From Streptomyces sp. SA15 (GTDB taxonomy: Bacteria; Actinomycetota; Actinomycetes; Streptomycetales; Streptomycetaceae), in assembly GCF_002291145.1 (NCBI RefSeq), contig NZ_NTGE01000099.1, positions 241,957 to 305,956 of the forward strand: DNA of 64,000 bases, written 5' to 3'. This document shows positions 50,753 through 59,936 of this stretch, piece after piece. The translations under genes and the position numbers were made by a program. The notes beneath the pieces are model-generated. The model did no database searches, had not been told where the DNA came from, and was given only the letters and a program-made list of their open reading frames with translations. Position 1 is the stretch's first letter. The number at the start of each line of letters is the position of its first letter.

Positions 50753-51640
50753 TCAGCGCAGCCGCTCCATCTCCCAACTGGCCAGCATCCGCAGAGCATC
50801 CTCCGAGCGGGAGCCCGGCTCGGCGTGGTAGGTCATCAGCCGCATCGGGGCGCCCCCGGGCAGAGTCATGGGTTCGAGGACGAGGTCGAACTCTCCCACC
50901 AGCGGGTGCCGCATCCGCACGGACTCGCCGACGATCCCGCAGCTCACCTCGTGCCGTGCCCACAACTGCCGGAACTCCTCGCTCTTCTGCAACAACTCCT
51001 GGACCAGGGAAGAGAGGTGCGAATCCGCGGGGCTTTTGGCGGCGTTCATGCGCAGAACGCCGGCGACCCTCAGTGCCACGCGCTCGGGGTCGGCGAAGCA
51101 GTCGCGCGCCGCGGGCGAGAGGAAGGTCAGCCGGGCCACGTTGCGCTCCTCCGGCGGCAGCAGGGCCCAGTCCCCGAAGACGGCGGCGGCGAGCCGGTTC
51201 CACCCCAGGATGTCCAGGCGTCGGCCGACGACGTAGGCGGGCACGCCGATCGTGTCGAGGAGGTGCTGGACGGTGGGCCGCAGCCGCTGCGGCGGGGGCG
51301 CGGCCTGCGTCGTGCTCTGCCGCTCGGGCTGGGCCAGCCGGATCAGATGGCCACGCTCCTCCTCGTTCAGGCGCAGGACGCGGGCGACGGCGTCCAGCAC
51401 CTCGGCCGACATGGTTTCGCCGTATCCCTGCTCCAGGCGTGCGTAGTAGGCGTACGACACCCCCGCCAACTGCGCCAGTTCCTCGCGCCGCAACCCGGGA
51501 ACCCGCCGTCGCCCGTGCGAGAGCATGCCCACGTCCTCGGGCCTGAGCCGGGCCCTGCGAGAACGCAGGAACTCTCTCAGCTCGGTACGCCGGTCTAGTC
51601 CTGACGTCACTTGGTCACCGGCCGCCACATGTGAAGACAT
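50753..51640 (-). CDS. MmyB-like helix-turn-helix regulator
   Basis: 295 residues: Xre-type HTH (RRVPGLRREELAQLAGVSYA then YYARLEQGYGETMSAEVLDA) and the C-terminal MmyB ligand-binding domain (YVVGRRLDILGWNRLAAAVF; DCFADPERVALRVAGVLR). ATG at 51640 follows GGAGG at 6 bp. Divergent from the SDR gene, a frequent pairing in Streptomyces; the domain is thought to bind fatty-acid-like ligands. Confidence 0.93.
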   Translation of the reverse strand: MSSHVAAGDQVTSGLDRRTELREFLRSRRARLRPEDVGMLSHGRRRVPGLRREELAQLAGVSYAYYARLEQGYGETMSAEVLDAVARVLRLNEEERGHLIRLAQPERQSTTQAAPPPQRLRPTVQHLLDTIGVPAYVVGRRLDILGWNRLAAAVFGDWALLPPEERNVARLTFLSPAARDCFADPERVALRVAGVLRMNAAKSPADSHLSSLVQELLQKSEEFRQLWARHEVSCGIVGESVRMRHPLVGEFDLVLEPMTLPGGAPMRLMTYHAEPGSRSEDALRMLASWEMERLR

Positions 51641-51712
51641 CTCTGTCCTCCAGTTGTCAAACGTGCCTCGCTGATGCGGGGCAGCGTACAGCATCGACTC
51701 CGCAACTCATCT

Positions 51713-51727
51713 TGATACTGAGTATCA
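51713..51727. promoter_or_regulatory. 15-bp palindrome, operator copy 1
   Basis: TGATACTGAGTATCA, a perfect 7-bp dyad around one base, 51 bp before the SDR start. The same dyad with C in the centre lies upstream of the TetR gene. Confidence 0.8.
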
Positions 51728-51777
51728 GCTCGATGTAGCATCTCTTTATAAGACTTCACTTCGTCAGGAGCATTCTC

Positions 51778-52602
51778 GTGAGCAAGATCTGGTTCATCAC
51801 CGGCTCATCCCGCGGCTTCGGCCGCCAGTTCGCCCAGGCTGCCCTTGAGCGCGGCGACAAGGTCGCGGCCACCGCCCGCACCACCGACTCCCTCGCGGAC
51901 CTGGTGGCCGCCCACGGCGAGGCGATCCTTCCCCTGCCCCTGGACGTCACCGACAAGGCCGCCGCCACCGAAGCCGTCAAGCGGGCGCACGAGCACTTCG
52001 GCCGCCTCGACGTCGTCGTCAACAACGCCGGCTACGGCCTGTTCGGCGCGGTCGAGGAGCTGACGGAGCAGCAGGTCCGCGACCAGATGGAGACCAACTT
52101 CTACGGCGCCCTGTGGGTCACCCAGGCCGCCCTGCCTCTCCTGCGGGCCCAGGGCAGTGGCCACCTCGTGCAGATCTCCAGCGTCGGCGGTGTCACCGCT
52201 TTCCCCAACCTCGGTGTTTACAACGCCTCCAAGTGGGCCCTGGAGGCCTTCAGCGAAGCTCTCGCCCAGGAGGTCGCCGGATTCGGCATCAGGGTCACCC
52301 TCGTCGAGCCCGGCGGCTTCGCCACCGACTGGGCCGGCTCCTCCGCCACCTTCGCCGAGCAACTGCCCGCCTACGACGACCTGCGCGCGGCCGCCGCCGC
52401 CAACTGGCGCAACATCGAGCGTGGTAATCCCACCGCCACCGGTGCGGCCCTGCTGAAGATCGTGGACGCCGACAACCCGCCCCTGCGGGTCTTCTTCGGC
52501 ACCTCCCCGCTCCACCTCGTCCCGCACGTCTACGCCGAGCGGCTGAAGACCTGGGAGGAGTGGGCCGACGTCGCCACGCAGGCCCAGGGCGACGCCGCGT
52601 AA
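51778..52602 (+). CDS. Short-chain dehydrogenase/reductase
   Basis: 274 residues: WFITGSSRGFGRQFAQAAL (TGxxxGxG), NNAGYGLFG, ISSVGGVTAFPNLGVYNASK (Ser, YxxxK catalytic set). NADP-dependent oxidoreductase of unknown substrate. GTG start with GGAG upstream. Likely controlled by the TetR protein downstream through the shared 15-bp palindrome, and possibly by the divergent MmyB regulator. Confidence 0.93.
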   Translation: MSKIWFITGSSRGFGRQFAQAALERGDKVAATARTTDSLADLVAAHGEAILPLPLDVTDKAAATEAVKRAHEHFGRLDVVVNNAGYGLFGAVEELTEQQVRDQMETNFYGALWVTQAALPLLRAQGSGHLVQISSVGGVTAFPNLGVYNASKWALEAFSEALAQEVAGFGIRVTLVEPGGFATDWAGSSATFAEQLPAYDDLRAAAAANWRNIERGNPTATGAALLKIVDADNPPLRVFFGTSPLHLVPHVYAERLKTWEEWADVATQAQGDAA

Positions 52603-52630
52603 CCGCACGCAGGCAGGGCCGGGTCAGGGC

Positions 52631-52650
52631 CGGGCGGGTGTCCGCCCGTT
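52631..52650 (+). terminator. Hairpin after the SDR gene
   Basis: CGGGCGG (52631-52637) / CCGCCCG (52642-52648) with a 4-nt loop and TT. Confidence 0.55.
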
Positions 52651-52724
52651 CCGCGGCCGCCCGCCCCGACAGGGACAATGCTTCAGTCGGTGGCGGGGAC
52701 CGGATGGGAGACCGCTCTACAGTC

Positions 52725-52739
52725 TGATACTCAGTATCA
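52725..52739. promoter_or_regulatory. 15-bp palindrome, operator copy 2
   Basis: TGATACTCAGTATCA, 28 bp before the TetR start codon, within its promoter. Same dyad as at 51713-51727. Confidence 0.82.
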
Positions 52740-52767
52740 AATTGAGTCCTTGCTGTACCCTTCTTGT

Positions 52768-53391
52768 ATGTCTGAAACCGCCCGTACCGCCGACCAGCCC
52801 GCCCGCAAGCCGCCCGGCTTGCGTGAGCGCATGCGTGCGACGGTTCGGGCGGAAGTGGTCGAGGTGGCGCACCGGCTCTTCACCGAGCAGGGTTTCGACC
52901 GGACGACCGTCGACCAGATCGCCGCCGAGGTGGGCCTGTCACGCGCCAGTCTCTTCCGGTACTTCGGCACCAAGGAAGACATCGTCCTGGGACGCCTTGA
53001 GGAATCCGGCCGCCAGATCGCGGAGGCGCTCGCCGCCCGCCCCGACGACGAACAGCCGTGGGAGGCACTGCGCCGGGCGTTCGACGTCCTGACGCGGATG
53101 AACGAGGCAGCGCCCGAGCAGGCACTCAGCTATCTGCGCATGCTCCAGGAGACCCCGTCGCTGCGCGCCCGGCACTACGAGAAGCAACTGAGCTGGCAGG
53201 AGTTGCTGGTGCCGGAGGTTGCCCGACGGCTGGGGGTCAGCCCTGACCGGCCCGAGGACACCAGGCCGAGTGCGCTGGCCGCCGCCGCGCTCGCCTGCCT
53301 GGACGTGGCTGCCACGGGGTGGGTGGCCTGTGAGGGTACTGTCCCGCTGGCCGTGCTGCTCGACCGGGCGATGAGCGCGTTGAGGGAGTAG
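52768..53391 (+). CDS. TetR/AcrR family transcriptional regulator
   Basis: 207 residues; HTH RLFTEQGFDRTTVDQIAAEV, GLSRASLFRYFGTKEDIVL. Start at 52768 puts the HTH at the usual distance; there is no ribosome-binding site directly upstream, so translation may be leaderless or weak. Two identical-arm palindromes upstream of this gene and of the SDR gene suggest autoregulation and control of the SDR gene. Confidence 0.92.
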   Translation: MSETARTADQPARKPPGLRERMRATVRAEVVEVAHRLFTEQGFDRTTVDQIAAEVGLSRASLFRYFGTKEDIVLGRLEESGRQIAEALAARPDDEQPWEALRRAFDVLTRMNEAAPEQALSYLRMLQETPSLRARHYEKQLSWQELLVPEVARRLGVSPDRPEDTRPSALAAAALACLDVAATGWVACEGTVPLAVLLDRAMSALRE

Positions 53392-53725
53392 CCACGATCC
53401 TGCCGCACACATTTCTGTATGCAGGCCAGCGGGGTCATCCGCCTAAGGTTCACCACCAGGGAGAAGCGCGCCCGAGACCTGCTCAATCCATCAGGCCGAA
53501 CACACCGATGGCTGTCTCGAGGTCCCTGGCGGCAAGGCGCCGTGCCTGTGCGCCAGGGAGCGGGCCAAGTCCCCCGCACGTTGGAGCACCCATCACGGTG
53601 AGGGCGACACGAGCAGCCCGGACGAACTGTCGATCCGCACAGGGCAGTCAGGATTCCCCCTACCCGCCCTCACACCCCATCGAGATATAATCGATGGCGT
53701 CAATGATATCCATGGAGGTGTATTC
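53392..53725. other. 334-bp gap before vapBC
   Basis: No supported gene. The last 45 bp (GATATAATCG..., ATGATATCC) are A/T-rich with a GATAT/ATATC dyad (about 53682-53710) and probably hold the vapBC promoter and operator. Confidence 0.4.
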
Positions 53726-53941
53726 ATGAGCCGAACCGTGATCGACCTCGATGATCAACTGGTAGCGGACGTGGCCAAGGCCCTCGGGACCAGCACCAAA
53801 AAGGAGACGGTGAACACCGCGCTGCGCGAGGTGCTGGAGAACCGGCGGCGGGCCCTGGCGCTCACCCGTCTGCGGGCGTCGGCGGAAGAGGGCGCCTTCG
53901 ACCTCGACCTCTTCGAGGACAAGGGGAACTACCGCCGGTGA
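53726..53941 (+). CDS. vapB: VapB-type antitoxin
   Basis: 71 residues beginning MSRTVIDLDDQLVADVAKAL then GTSTKKETVNTALREVLENR, the VapB (type 2) pattern, with an acidic toxin-wrapping tail (FDLDLFEDKGNYRR). GGAGG stands 8 bp before the ATG. Stop overlaps the toxin start (GTGA). Confidence 0.92.
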   Translation: MSRTVIDLDDQLVADVAKALGTSTKKETVNTALREVLENRRRALALTRLRASAEEGAFDLDLFEDKGNYRR

Positions 53942-54360
53942 ACGCCGCGCAATTCCTGATCGACACCAGTGCGCTCGCCCGCATGCTGCGCGGCGACGCC
54001 GAGCAGTACGGATGGGACCAGGCGGCAGCCGCCGGGCTCATCGCCACCTGCCCCATCACCGAGCTGGAGTTCTTCTACAGCGCGCGTTCCTCCGCCGACC
54101 GCGCACAAGGCATCGAAGACATGCGCCTGCTCTTCGGCTGGGTGCCGGTCGACGACCGCGCCTTCGACCGCGCCTGGCGGGTCCAGGAGGTCCTCACCCA
54201 GCGCGGACAGCACCGCAGCGCCGGGGCCGTCGATTTGGTGGTGGCCGCCACGGCCGAGTTGCAGGGACTGACCCTCCTGCACCGCGACCGGGACTTCGAG
54301 TGCATCGCCGCCGTCACCGGCCAGGCACTCCAGTGGTACGGACCAGAAGCCGGGAAGTGA
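53938..54360 (+). CDS. vapC: VapC-type PIN-domain toxin
   Basis: 140 residues: FLIDTSALARMLRGD (first Asp), CPITELEFFYSAR (Glu), GAVDLVVAATAELQGL (Asp) and LLHRDRDFECIA (final Asp). Translationally coupled to vapB. Confidence 0.92.
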   Translation: MNAAQFLIDTSALARMLRGDAEQYGWDQAAAAGLIATCPITELEFFYSARSSADRAQGIEDMRLLFGWVPVDDRAFDRAWRVQEVLTQRGQHRSAGAVDLVVAATAELQGLTLLHRDRDFECIAAVTGQALQWYGPEAGK

Positions 54361-54464
54361 TCCGGGCCCAGCGTCGACTGTCCCGGTGAAGCACGACAGT
54401 CGATCCGGTAACAGGGTCGTACTTTGCCAGAGGGGGCTGTGCACTCGCGAAAGCTCCCCGAGCT

Positions 54465-54635
54465 GGGTATCCGAAACCAGCCGAGCCGTACGCCGTATGC
54501 GATCCCGAAGATCAGTCCGCCGACCGCGAGCACGAGCAGCAACAGCCACCAGCTGTGGAAGGCCCCGATGTACGCCACCACAGCCTCCACGGCGATCAAC
54601 AACAGCAGCGCGCCTGCCAGGTCGGGTAGAGGCAT
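54465..54635 (-). pseudogene. Possible small two-helix membrane protein fragment
   Basis: MPLPDLAGALLLLIAVEAVV and WLLLLVLAVGGLIFGIAYGV form two hydrophobic helices followed by LGWFRIP; beyond that the frame has no stop and only reads the antisense of vapC, so a real gene here would have lost its end. The rest of 54361-54791 holds nothing recognised. Confidence 0.3.
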
Positions 54636-54791
54636 GACTCGACGACGCACCAGATGCCACACCGCCCGGCGACCGCACCAGGAAGCCGTCCTACGAAACC
54701 CGGCCCCCACTCCGTAAGTGCGGCGATCTGATGCAGCGCATCGGCCCAGCGCCGATCCGAGGCTCTCCGGCGAAGAAGGCCGCCGGTGATG

Positions 54792-55211
54792 TCAAGCACC
54801 TCGGACGACGTCGTTGATGTTGTGCTCTGTCAGGTCCGATGCGTGCCGGGCGATGGTGCCGTAATCGGCATCGTCGTGGAGGACAGCCAGGCCGTGGTGG
54901 GCGGCAGTAGCGGCGATGACGAGGTCCACTGCCGAGGCACTGCGATGCTCCCCGGCCTGGGCCATCCGGTGTTGCACCGCGCTGATCCAACGCCCTGCGT
55001 TCTTCGGCACCGCTGCGTCGGGATAGAGGTCGGAAAACATCTCCGCGATCTCGTCGTACTCGCGACGGTTTCGGGCGCTGTACAGGAACTCGGCGCGCTG
55101 CGCGTAGCAGGATGCGATGGCCCCGGCATCGATCGCGTCGTACCAGGCCGATTGCAGTTTCGCATCGCGGAGCAGCCGGGCCAGGCCGGACGTGTCGAGC
55201 AGGTAGATCAC
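54792..55211 (-). CDS. vapC: VapC-type PIN-domain toxin (second module)
   Basis: 139 residues: IYLLDTSGLARLLRD, CYAQRAEFLYSAR, SAVDLVIAATAAHHG and VLHDDADYGTIA give the PIN acidic set. GTG start overlaps the antitoxin stop by 4 bp. Related in layout to the module at 53726-54360 (shared CPI/CYAQ..EFxYSAR region) and convergent with it. Confidence 0.92.
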   Translation of the reverse strand: MIYLLDTSGLARLLRDAKLQSAWYDAIDAGAIASCYAQRAEFLYSARNRREYDEIAEMFSDLYPDAAVPKNAGRWISAVQHRMAQAGEHRSASAVDLVIAATAAHHGLAVLHDDADYGTIARHASDLTEHNINDVVRGA

Positions 55212-55429
55212 CGGCTGTTCTTCTCCACCCGGTGCAGACGCTCGGCGTCCTCGACGGCACCCCACTCACGCGCGCGCTCGAAGTGACGGCTGATGCGCGC
55301 CGCACGCTCCTGCTGCTCGGCGTAGAAGTTCAAAGCGAGATTGACCGCCTCCTTCTTGGTCCGGACGTTGGCCAGAACCATGGCGCGTTCCAGGGCGTCG
55401 TCGTCGATGTCGATCTGGGTAACAGACAT
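55208..55429 (-). CDS. vapB: VapB-type antitoxin (second module)
   Basis: 73 residues: MSVTQIDIDDDALERAMVLA, then VRTKKEAVNLALNFYAEQ, a VapB ribbon-helix-helix. ATG at 55429 chosen with GGAGG 6 bp upstream. Controlled by the dyad directly upstream. Confidence 0.92.
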   Translation of the reverse strand: MSVTQIDIDDDALERAMVLANVRTKKEAVNLALNFYAEQQERAARISRHFERAREWGAVEDAERLHRVEKNSR

Positions 55430-55446
55430 ACCGCACCTCCTCACGC

Positions 55447-55486
55447 AATGTTGGTGATGTACATAGAAGGATACGTCACCAACATT
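55447..55486. promoter_or_regulatory. Perfect 11-bp dyad at the second vapBC promoter
   Basis: AATGTTGGTGA (55447-55457) and TCACCAACATT (55476-55486), 18-bp spacer, 18 bp upstream of the antitoxin start. Typical autoregulatory operator for a VapB2C complex. Confidence 0.78.
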
Positions 55487-55875
55487 CGCAGGTCCACGTG
55501 TCGGCTCCCGGTGTGTGCAGTCGCGGCGGAACGCGGCGGATCAGCCCGAGAGACGATGTGGTCCGGCCGGTGCAGGCGTTGCGCGCTGTACGGCCCAGCT
55601 GCTGGTAGGACCCGTGCGCACAGCGTGCTTCGCGCCGGTTCAGGGTGGATTCACGGGCGAGTGGGGTGGGTGTCAAGTGGGCGTGCGGGGCCGCGGGTTG
55701 GCTACCGCATGACCGGTTGTGCGTCGGGAGCGTTCCGCGGGTCTGGCAACGAGCGTCACCGCGCCGGTCTCGGGCACGGCTGCTCATAGGTGTGTCGCGG
55801 GTTGCTCCTCGCGCTGCCTGCCGGCGCCGCTCTCCCGCCGGCGGCTTGTCGGGGCGGGAGGGTCCTCCATACGGT
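55487..55875. other. 389-bp intergenic gap
   Basis: Nothing supported by similarity, ribosome-binding site or repeats. Confidence 0.3.
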
Positions 55876-56439
55876 CTAGCGCGCCAGGCGATAGCGCAGG
55901 TAGACGACTCTCGAGCTGAAGGTGCGGGTCTCGACGAGTTCGAGATCCACCCGGCGCTCGCGCCGGGGAAAGTACGGAATGCCACCGCCAACCAGCACCG
56001 GGTAGACCATGGCCCGGTACTCGTCGATCAGGCCCAACGCGGCCGCCTCGGCGGCGAGAGTCGCGCCGCCGATCGCGATCTCGCCCTCCCCCGGCTCGGC
56101 CCGCAACCGCTCGATCTCCTCCGCCAGGCCGCCGGAGGCCAGGCGGGCATTGCCCTGCACCGCCGACAGCGTGGTGGAGAACACCACCTTCGGCAGCGGC
56201 TTCCAGAGCGCGGCCCACTCGAGTTCTGAGTCGTCGAGCGATGGATCCTGGTCGGCGGTCTCCCAGTACAGCATCGTCTCGTACAGCCGTCGTCCCAACA
56301 GGTGGACGCCGACCTGTCGAATCTCGTCGATCCAGAAGCGAAAGACCTCCTCGCCGGGCGCCGTCCAGTCGAAGTCGCCGTCCGGCCCGACGATGTAGCC
56401 GTCAAGTGAGACGCTCATCGAATAGGTCACGCTGCGCAT
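55876..56439 (-). CDS. RibD C-terminal/dihydrofolate reductase-like protein
   Basis: 187 residues: SVTYSMSVSLDGYIVGPDGD at the N-terminus, HLLGRRLYETMLYW, and IAIGGATLAAEAAALGLIDE with YPVLVGGGIPYFP. NADPH-dependent reductase fold of the YyaP/YwjB type; substrate unknown. ATG follows GGAGGAC. Stands alone. Confidence 0.92.
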   Translation of the reverse strand: MRSVTYSMSVSLDGYIVGPDGDFDWTAPGEEVFRFWIDEIRQVGVHLLGRRLYETMLYWETADQDPSLDDSELEWAALWKPLPKVVFSTTLSAVQGNARLASGGLAEEIERLRAEPGEGEIAIGGATLAAEAAALGLIDEYRAMVYPVLVGGGIPYFPRRERRVDLELVETRTFSSRVVYLRYRLAR

Positions 56440-56882
56440 CAGCAGTCCTCCTCGGTAACGGGTTCGACAGTACGACCGCCGGACGCCGCAGGACTCATCG
56501 CGGCTCGCGGAATCCCCTGGGCCAAGGCGATTCCTTCTGGGCCCGGCCGTGTCGACAAAAGGGACTTGGCATCGCCGCCATTGCATGCGATCGATGTCGT
56601 CACCAGCAGTGAGCGGCACGAGCACGCGACGCATCACGCTCGGGCCCTTGTCACCGGCCGACAGTTCCGTGGGAGCCCGTCTCGCCTGTGATCAGGCCCC
56701 TCGTCCAACCGCTCCGCAGGCACGGATCAACCGGCGACTCGATCCGGAAATGGAAGAGACTTTCCGTTGACGGGTCTGCTACACGCCCGACATGCCGGTG
56801 CAACATCCGGGCCGTTAGCTGCCGCATCAACCGTCCGGCACGACGCCGGTAGGGGATGGGGCACAGCAAGAAGGAGCAGGAC
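56440..56882. other. 443-bp intergenic gap
   Basis: No supported gene; divergent promoters for the reductase and NCS1 permease should lie here. Confidence 0.3.
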
Positions 56883-58403
56883 ATGACGGCCACGGACAGC
56901 ACGGACGCGGACAGAACCGCCACCCCGCCCGGGTACTCCCCCCGTCTCTACAACGCGGACCTCGCCCCCGCCACCGAGCGCAAATGGGGCGCCTTCAGCA
57001 TCTTCAACGTCTGGACCTCGGACGTGCACAGTCTGTACGGCTACTTCCTGGCCGCCAGCCTGTTCCTCGTCGCGGGCAACACCTTCAAGTTCCTCATCGG
57101 CATCGGTGTGGGCTCGCTGATCATCTACTGGCTGATGACCCTCATCGGCAAAGCGGGCGTCAAGACCGGTGTCCCCTACCCGGTCCTCGCCCGCGCCTCG
57201 TTCGGCACCTTCGGCGCCAACGTCCCGGCTCTCGTACGGGCCGTGGTCGCCACCTTCTGGTACGGCGCCCAGACCAGCGCCGCCGCCGGCGCCATCGTGG
57301 CCTTCCTCGTCCGCTACGACGGACCCAAGCATCTGCACGAGACCAGCCGGCTCTTCGACCACAGCGGCCTTGAAGTGCTGTGCTACCTCGGTGTGTGGGC
57401 CGCCCAGCTGCTCATCATCAGCAAGGGGATGGAAACGGTCCGCCGTTTCCAGGACTTCGCCGGCCCGGCGGTCTGGCTGATGATGCTGATCCTCGCGATC
57501 GCGCTGTCCGTGAAGGCCGGGACGCTGTCCTTCTCCGTCGACATGCCGAGCGGCGACCTTGCCGCACTCGCCAAGAGCGCCACCGGACTCGACGTCAGCC
57601 CGGGCTCACTCGCCGCGATCGCGGCGATAGCCGCCACCTGGGTGACCTACTTCGCCGCCCTGTTCCTCAACTTCGGTGACTTCGCGCGCTTCACCCCGGA
57701 CGAGAAGGCCCTGAAGAAGGGCAACATCTGGGGCCTGCCCGTCAACCTGATCCTCTTCTCCCTCGTCGCCGCGATCACCACGGCCGCCGCCAGCAAGGTG
57801 TACGGCGAAGTCATCCTCGAACCGGCCGAGATCTCCGCCAAGTTCGACAGCGCGTTCCTCGTCCTGCTCGCCGCCCTGACCTTCGCCGTGGCGACCCTCG
57901 GCATCAACGTCGTCGCCAACTTCGTCAGTCCCGCCTTCGACTTCGCCAACGTGGCCCCGAAGTACGTGACCTTCCGCAGGGGCGGCCTCATCGCCGCCGT
58001 CATCGCGCTCCTGCTCTACCCGCTCCACCCCTGGGACAACGCCCCCAGCTTCGTCAACGCCATCGGCTCGACGATGGGCCCCATCTTCGGTGTGATCGTC
58101 GTCGACTACTACCTCATCCGGAAGACACAGCTGAACGTGCCCGCTCTGTACGACGAAGGCGGGGAGTTCCGCTTCCAGGGCGGCTGGAACGTACGGGCGT
58201 TCGCCGCCGGCGCGGTGGGCGCCGTCTTCTCCAGCATCCTCCCCGTCTACGGACCGTCCGGATACGGGGCGAATCTGGGCCCGTACTCCTGGTTCATCGG
58301 CGTCGCCGTGGCCGGGGTGCTCTACTTCGCGTTCAGCGGGGGCAGGAGCCCCCTCGCAGCGAGGACGGCGGCAACGGAAGCGCCGGAGGCGACAGAGGCA
58401 TAG
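56883..58403 (+). CDS. NCS1 family nucleobase:cation symporter
   Basis: 506 residues, about 12 hydrophobic helices. Family blocks: SPRLYNADLAPATERKWGAF, FGTFGANVPALVRAVVATFW YGAQ (split around Trp), LFLNFGDFARFTPDEKALKKG and GPIFGVIVVDYYLIRKTQL. Imports cytosine, allantoin, hydantoin or similar nucleobase-like compounds with a cation. ATG at 56883 with AAGGAG 6 bp upstream. Placed between two sets of Mo-hydroxylase genes, so purine-like substrates are plausible. Confidence 0.93.
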   Translation: MTATDSTDADRTATPPGYSPRLYNADLAPATERKWGAFSIFNVWTSDVHSLYGYFLAASLFLVAGNTFKFLIGIGVGSLIIYWLMTLIGKAGVKTGVPYPVLARASFGTFGANVPALVRAVVATFWYGAQTSAAAGAIVAFLVRYDGPKHLHETSRLFDHSGLEVLCYLGVWAAQLLIISKGMETVRRFQDFAGPAVWLMMLILAIALSVKAGTLSFSVDMPSGDLAALAKSATGLDVSPGSLAAIAAIAATWVTYFAALFLNFGDFARFTPDEKALKKGNIWGLPVNLILFSLVAAITTAAASKVYGEVILEPAEISAKFDSAFLVLLAALTFAVATLGINVVANFVSPAFDFANVAPKYVTFRRGGLIAAVIALLLYPLHPWDNAPSFVNAIGSTMGPIFGVIVVDYYLIRKTQLNVPALYDEGGEFRFQGGWNVRAFAAGAVGAVFSSILPVYGPSGYGANLGPYSWFIGVAVAGVLYFAFSGGRSPLAARTAATEAPEATEA

Positions 58404-58433
58404 GAGGAGTCAGCTTCTTCCAGCAACCCGAGT

Positions 58434-58474
58434 AGGGCGCCCGACCTGGGCTGACGCCGGTCAGGCGCCCTTTT
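58434..58474 (+). terminator. Terminator after the NCS1 permease gene
   Basis: 13-bp stem with one mismatch (58434-58446 AGGGCGCCCGACC / 58459-58471 GGTCAGGCGCCCT), 12-nt loop, TTTT run. Confidence 0.85.
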
Positions 58475-58570
58475 CGCCGGCCGCACGCCCGTGCGTGGCA
58501 GCACTCCGCGGCCGGAACCGTGGAGCGCCGCCCCGCGGGCGTACGCCGGGACGGCATGGGCGCCGGACGG

Positions 58571-59839
58571 TCACGCGGGCTCGGGCACCCGGCGGTGACC
58601 GGCGAGGACCACGAGTCCGCCGATGACGGCCAGGCCCATCAGGACGGTACCGAAGATGGTCGCCCCGCTGGGCAGCCCCACGGCGTCCATGAGGTAGCCC
58701 GTGGACACCGGAAGGAGGCCTGCCGGGATGTAACCGCCCACGTTGAGCGCGGCGTTGGCCTCGGCGAGCCGCTGCGGCGGGACGGTGGAGTTGAGCAGGG
58801 AGAGACCGCCGAGCTGCCCCATGCCCTGGCCGGCCCCTGCCAGCAGGGCGGAGGCGGTGAGCAGGGGGACCGACGAGGCGTGCACGGCGGTGATCAGCGC
58901 GGCCATGCTCAGGGTGGTGCTGATCGCTCCCGCGGTGAGGATGGTTCGCCGGCGCAGCTTCTGCACGGCGAACTGGACACCGGTCGCGGCGAGGAACATG
59001 GCGAACGCCATGGCTCCGGAGACGATCCGGCTGGTGGTGCCGAGCAGTTCCGTCAGCAGCGTGGGGCCGAGCGACAGCACGAAGGACGTGGCCGTGATGC
59101 CGGGTGCGAACACCGAGATGCCCAGGGCGAGATGGAGGCCGTTGCCGTGCGGTACACCGGGCACGCGCATCCAGGCGCCCTTCGCGGGCGCGGCGGGACG
59201 GCGTACGGGCATGCGCAGGACGGCGAGGACCGCCGTGGCCAGCAGAACCGCTTCGACGACGAAGACGGTCACGGTGGGCGCCGGAAGCGTCTCGGAGAGC
59301 AGGCCGGCGAGCAGCGGCCCCAGGCCGGCGCCGAAGACCATCGCGCACGAGGCCAGCAGCGCGGCCAGCCGCTTGCGCTCAGGGCCCGCCACGTCCGTCA
59401 CGGCGGCCATGCCCGCGGAGACGACGGCGCCGACCGCGATCCCGGTGAACAGCCGGGCGATGATCAGTGCTGCCACCGTCGTGGCCGTCGCGAAGATCAC
59501 GCAGGCGGCCAGGCCGAGACCGAGGGCGGGCAGCAGCACGGGCTTGCGTCCCAGCCGGTCGGAGACGACGCCCGAGACGAGCAGCGAGCCGAGGAGCCCG
59601 ACGATGTAGAGCGCGAAGACGACGGTCAGAGTGCCCTTGGAGAACCCGATGTCGCGCTGCCACAGTACGTAGAGCGGGGTCGCCGCGTTGGACAGGACGA
59701 AGACGGCGGTGACCGGCCACGCCGCGAGCCACACCCACCAGGTGGGCGTGCGGGCCGCGGGCCGCTCCGTCCGCCCAGGGACCGTGGGCTGTTGCTGTTC
59801 GTCCACCGCCTCGGCGGACGCTGTCCGACTCTCCGGCAT
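58571..59839 (-). CDS. MFS transporter (drug/sugar efflux type)
   Basis: 422 residues with 12 helices: VFVLSNAATPLYVLWQRDIG, SGVVSDRLGRKPVLLPALGL (motif A), AGMAAVTDVAGPERKRLAAL. ATG at 59839 with GGAGGGAG upstream. Divergent from the ArsR-type gene with paired GTACGA sites between, so efflux is probably induced by the ligand of that regulator. Confidence 0.92.
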   Translation of the reverse strand: MPESRTASAEAVDEQQQPTVPGRTERPAARTPTWWVWLAAWPVTAVFVLSNAATPLYVLWQRDIGFSKGTLTVVFALYIVGLLGSLLVSGVVSDRLGRKPVLLPALGLGLAACVIFATATTVAALIIARLFTGIAVGAVVSAGMAAVTDVAGPERKRLAALLASCAMVFGAGLGPLLAGLLSETLPAPTVTVFVVEAVLLATAVLAVLRMPVRRPAAPAKGAWMRVPGVPHGNGLHLALGISVFAPGITATSFVLSLGPTLLTELLGTTSRIVSGAMAFAMFLAATGVQFAVQKLRRRTILTAGAISTTLSMAALITAVHASSVPLLTASALLAGAGQGMGQLGGLSLLNSTVPPQRLAEANAALNVGGYIPAGLLPVSTGYLMDAVGLPSGATIFGTVLMGLAVIGGLVVLAGHRRVPEPA

Positions 59840-59862
59840 GGTTGCTCCCTCCGGCAAGCTCA

Positions 59863-59908
59863 GTACGAGTCCATTCGAACTTAGCATGCAGTACGATTGA
59901 ACTCGTAC
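59863..59908. promoter_or_regulatory. Operator dyads between MFS and ArsR-type genes
   Basis: GTACGAGT (59863-59870) and ACTCGTAC (59901-59908) are perfect inverse copies; a second dyad GTACGA-TTGAAC-TCGTAC lies at 59891-59908. They cover the 97-bp divergent promoter region. Confidence 0.7.
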
Positions 59909-59936
59909 ATAGGATTCGGGTGATGGGGAGCTGCCT

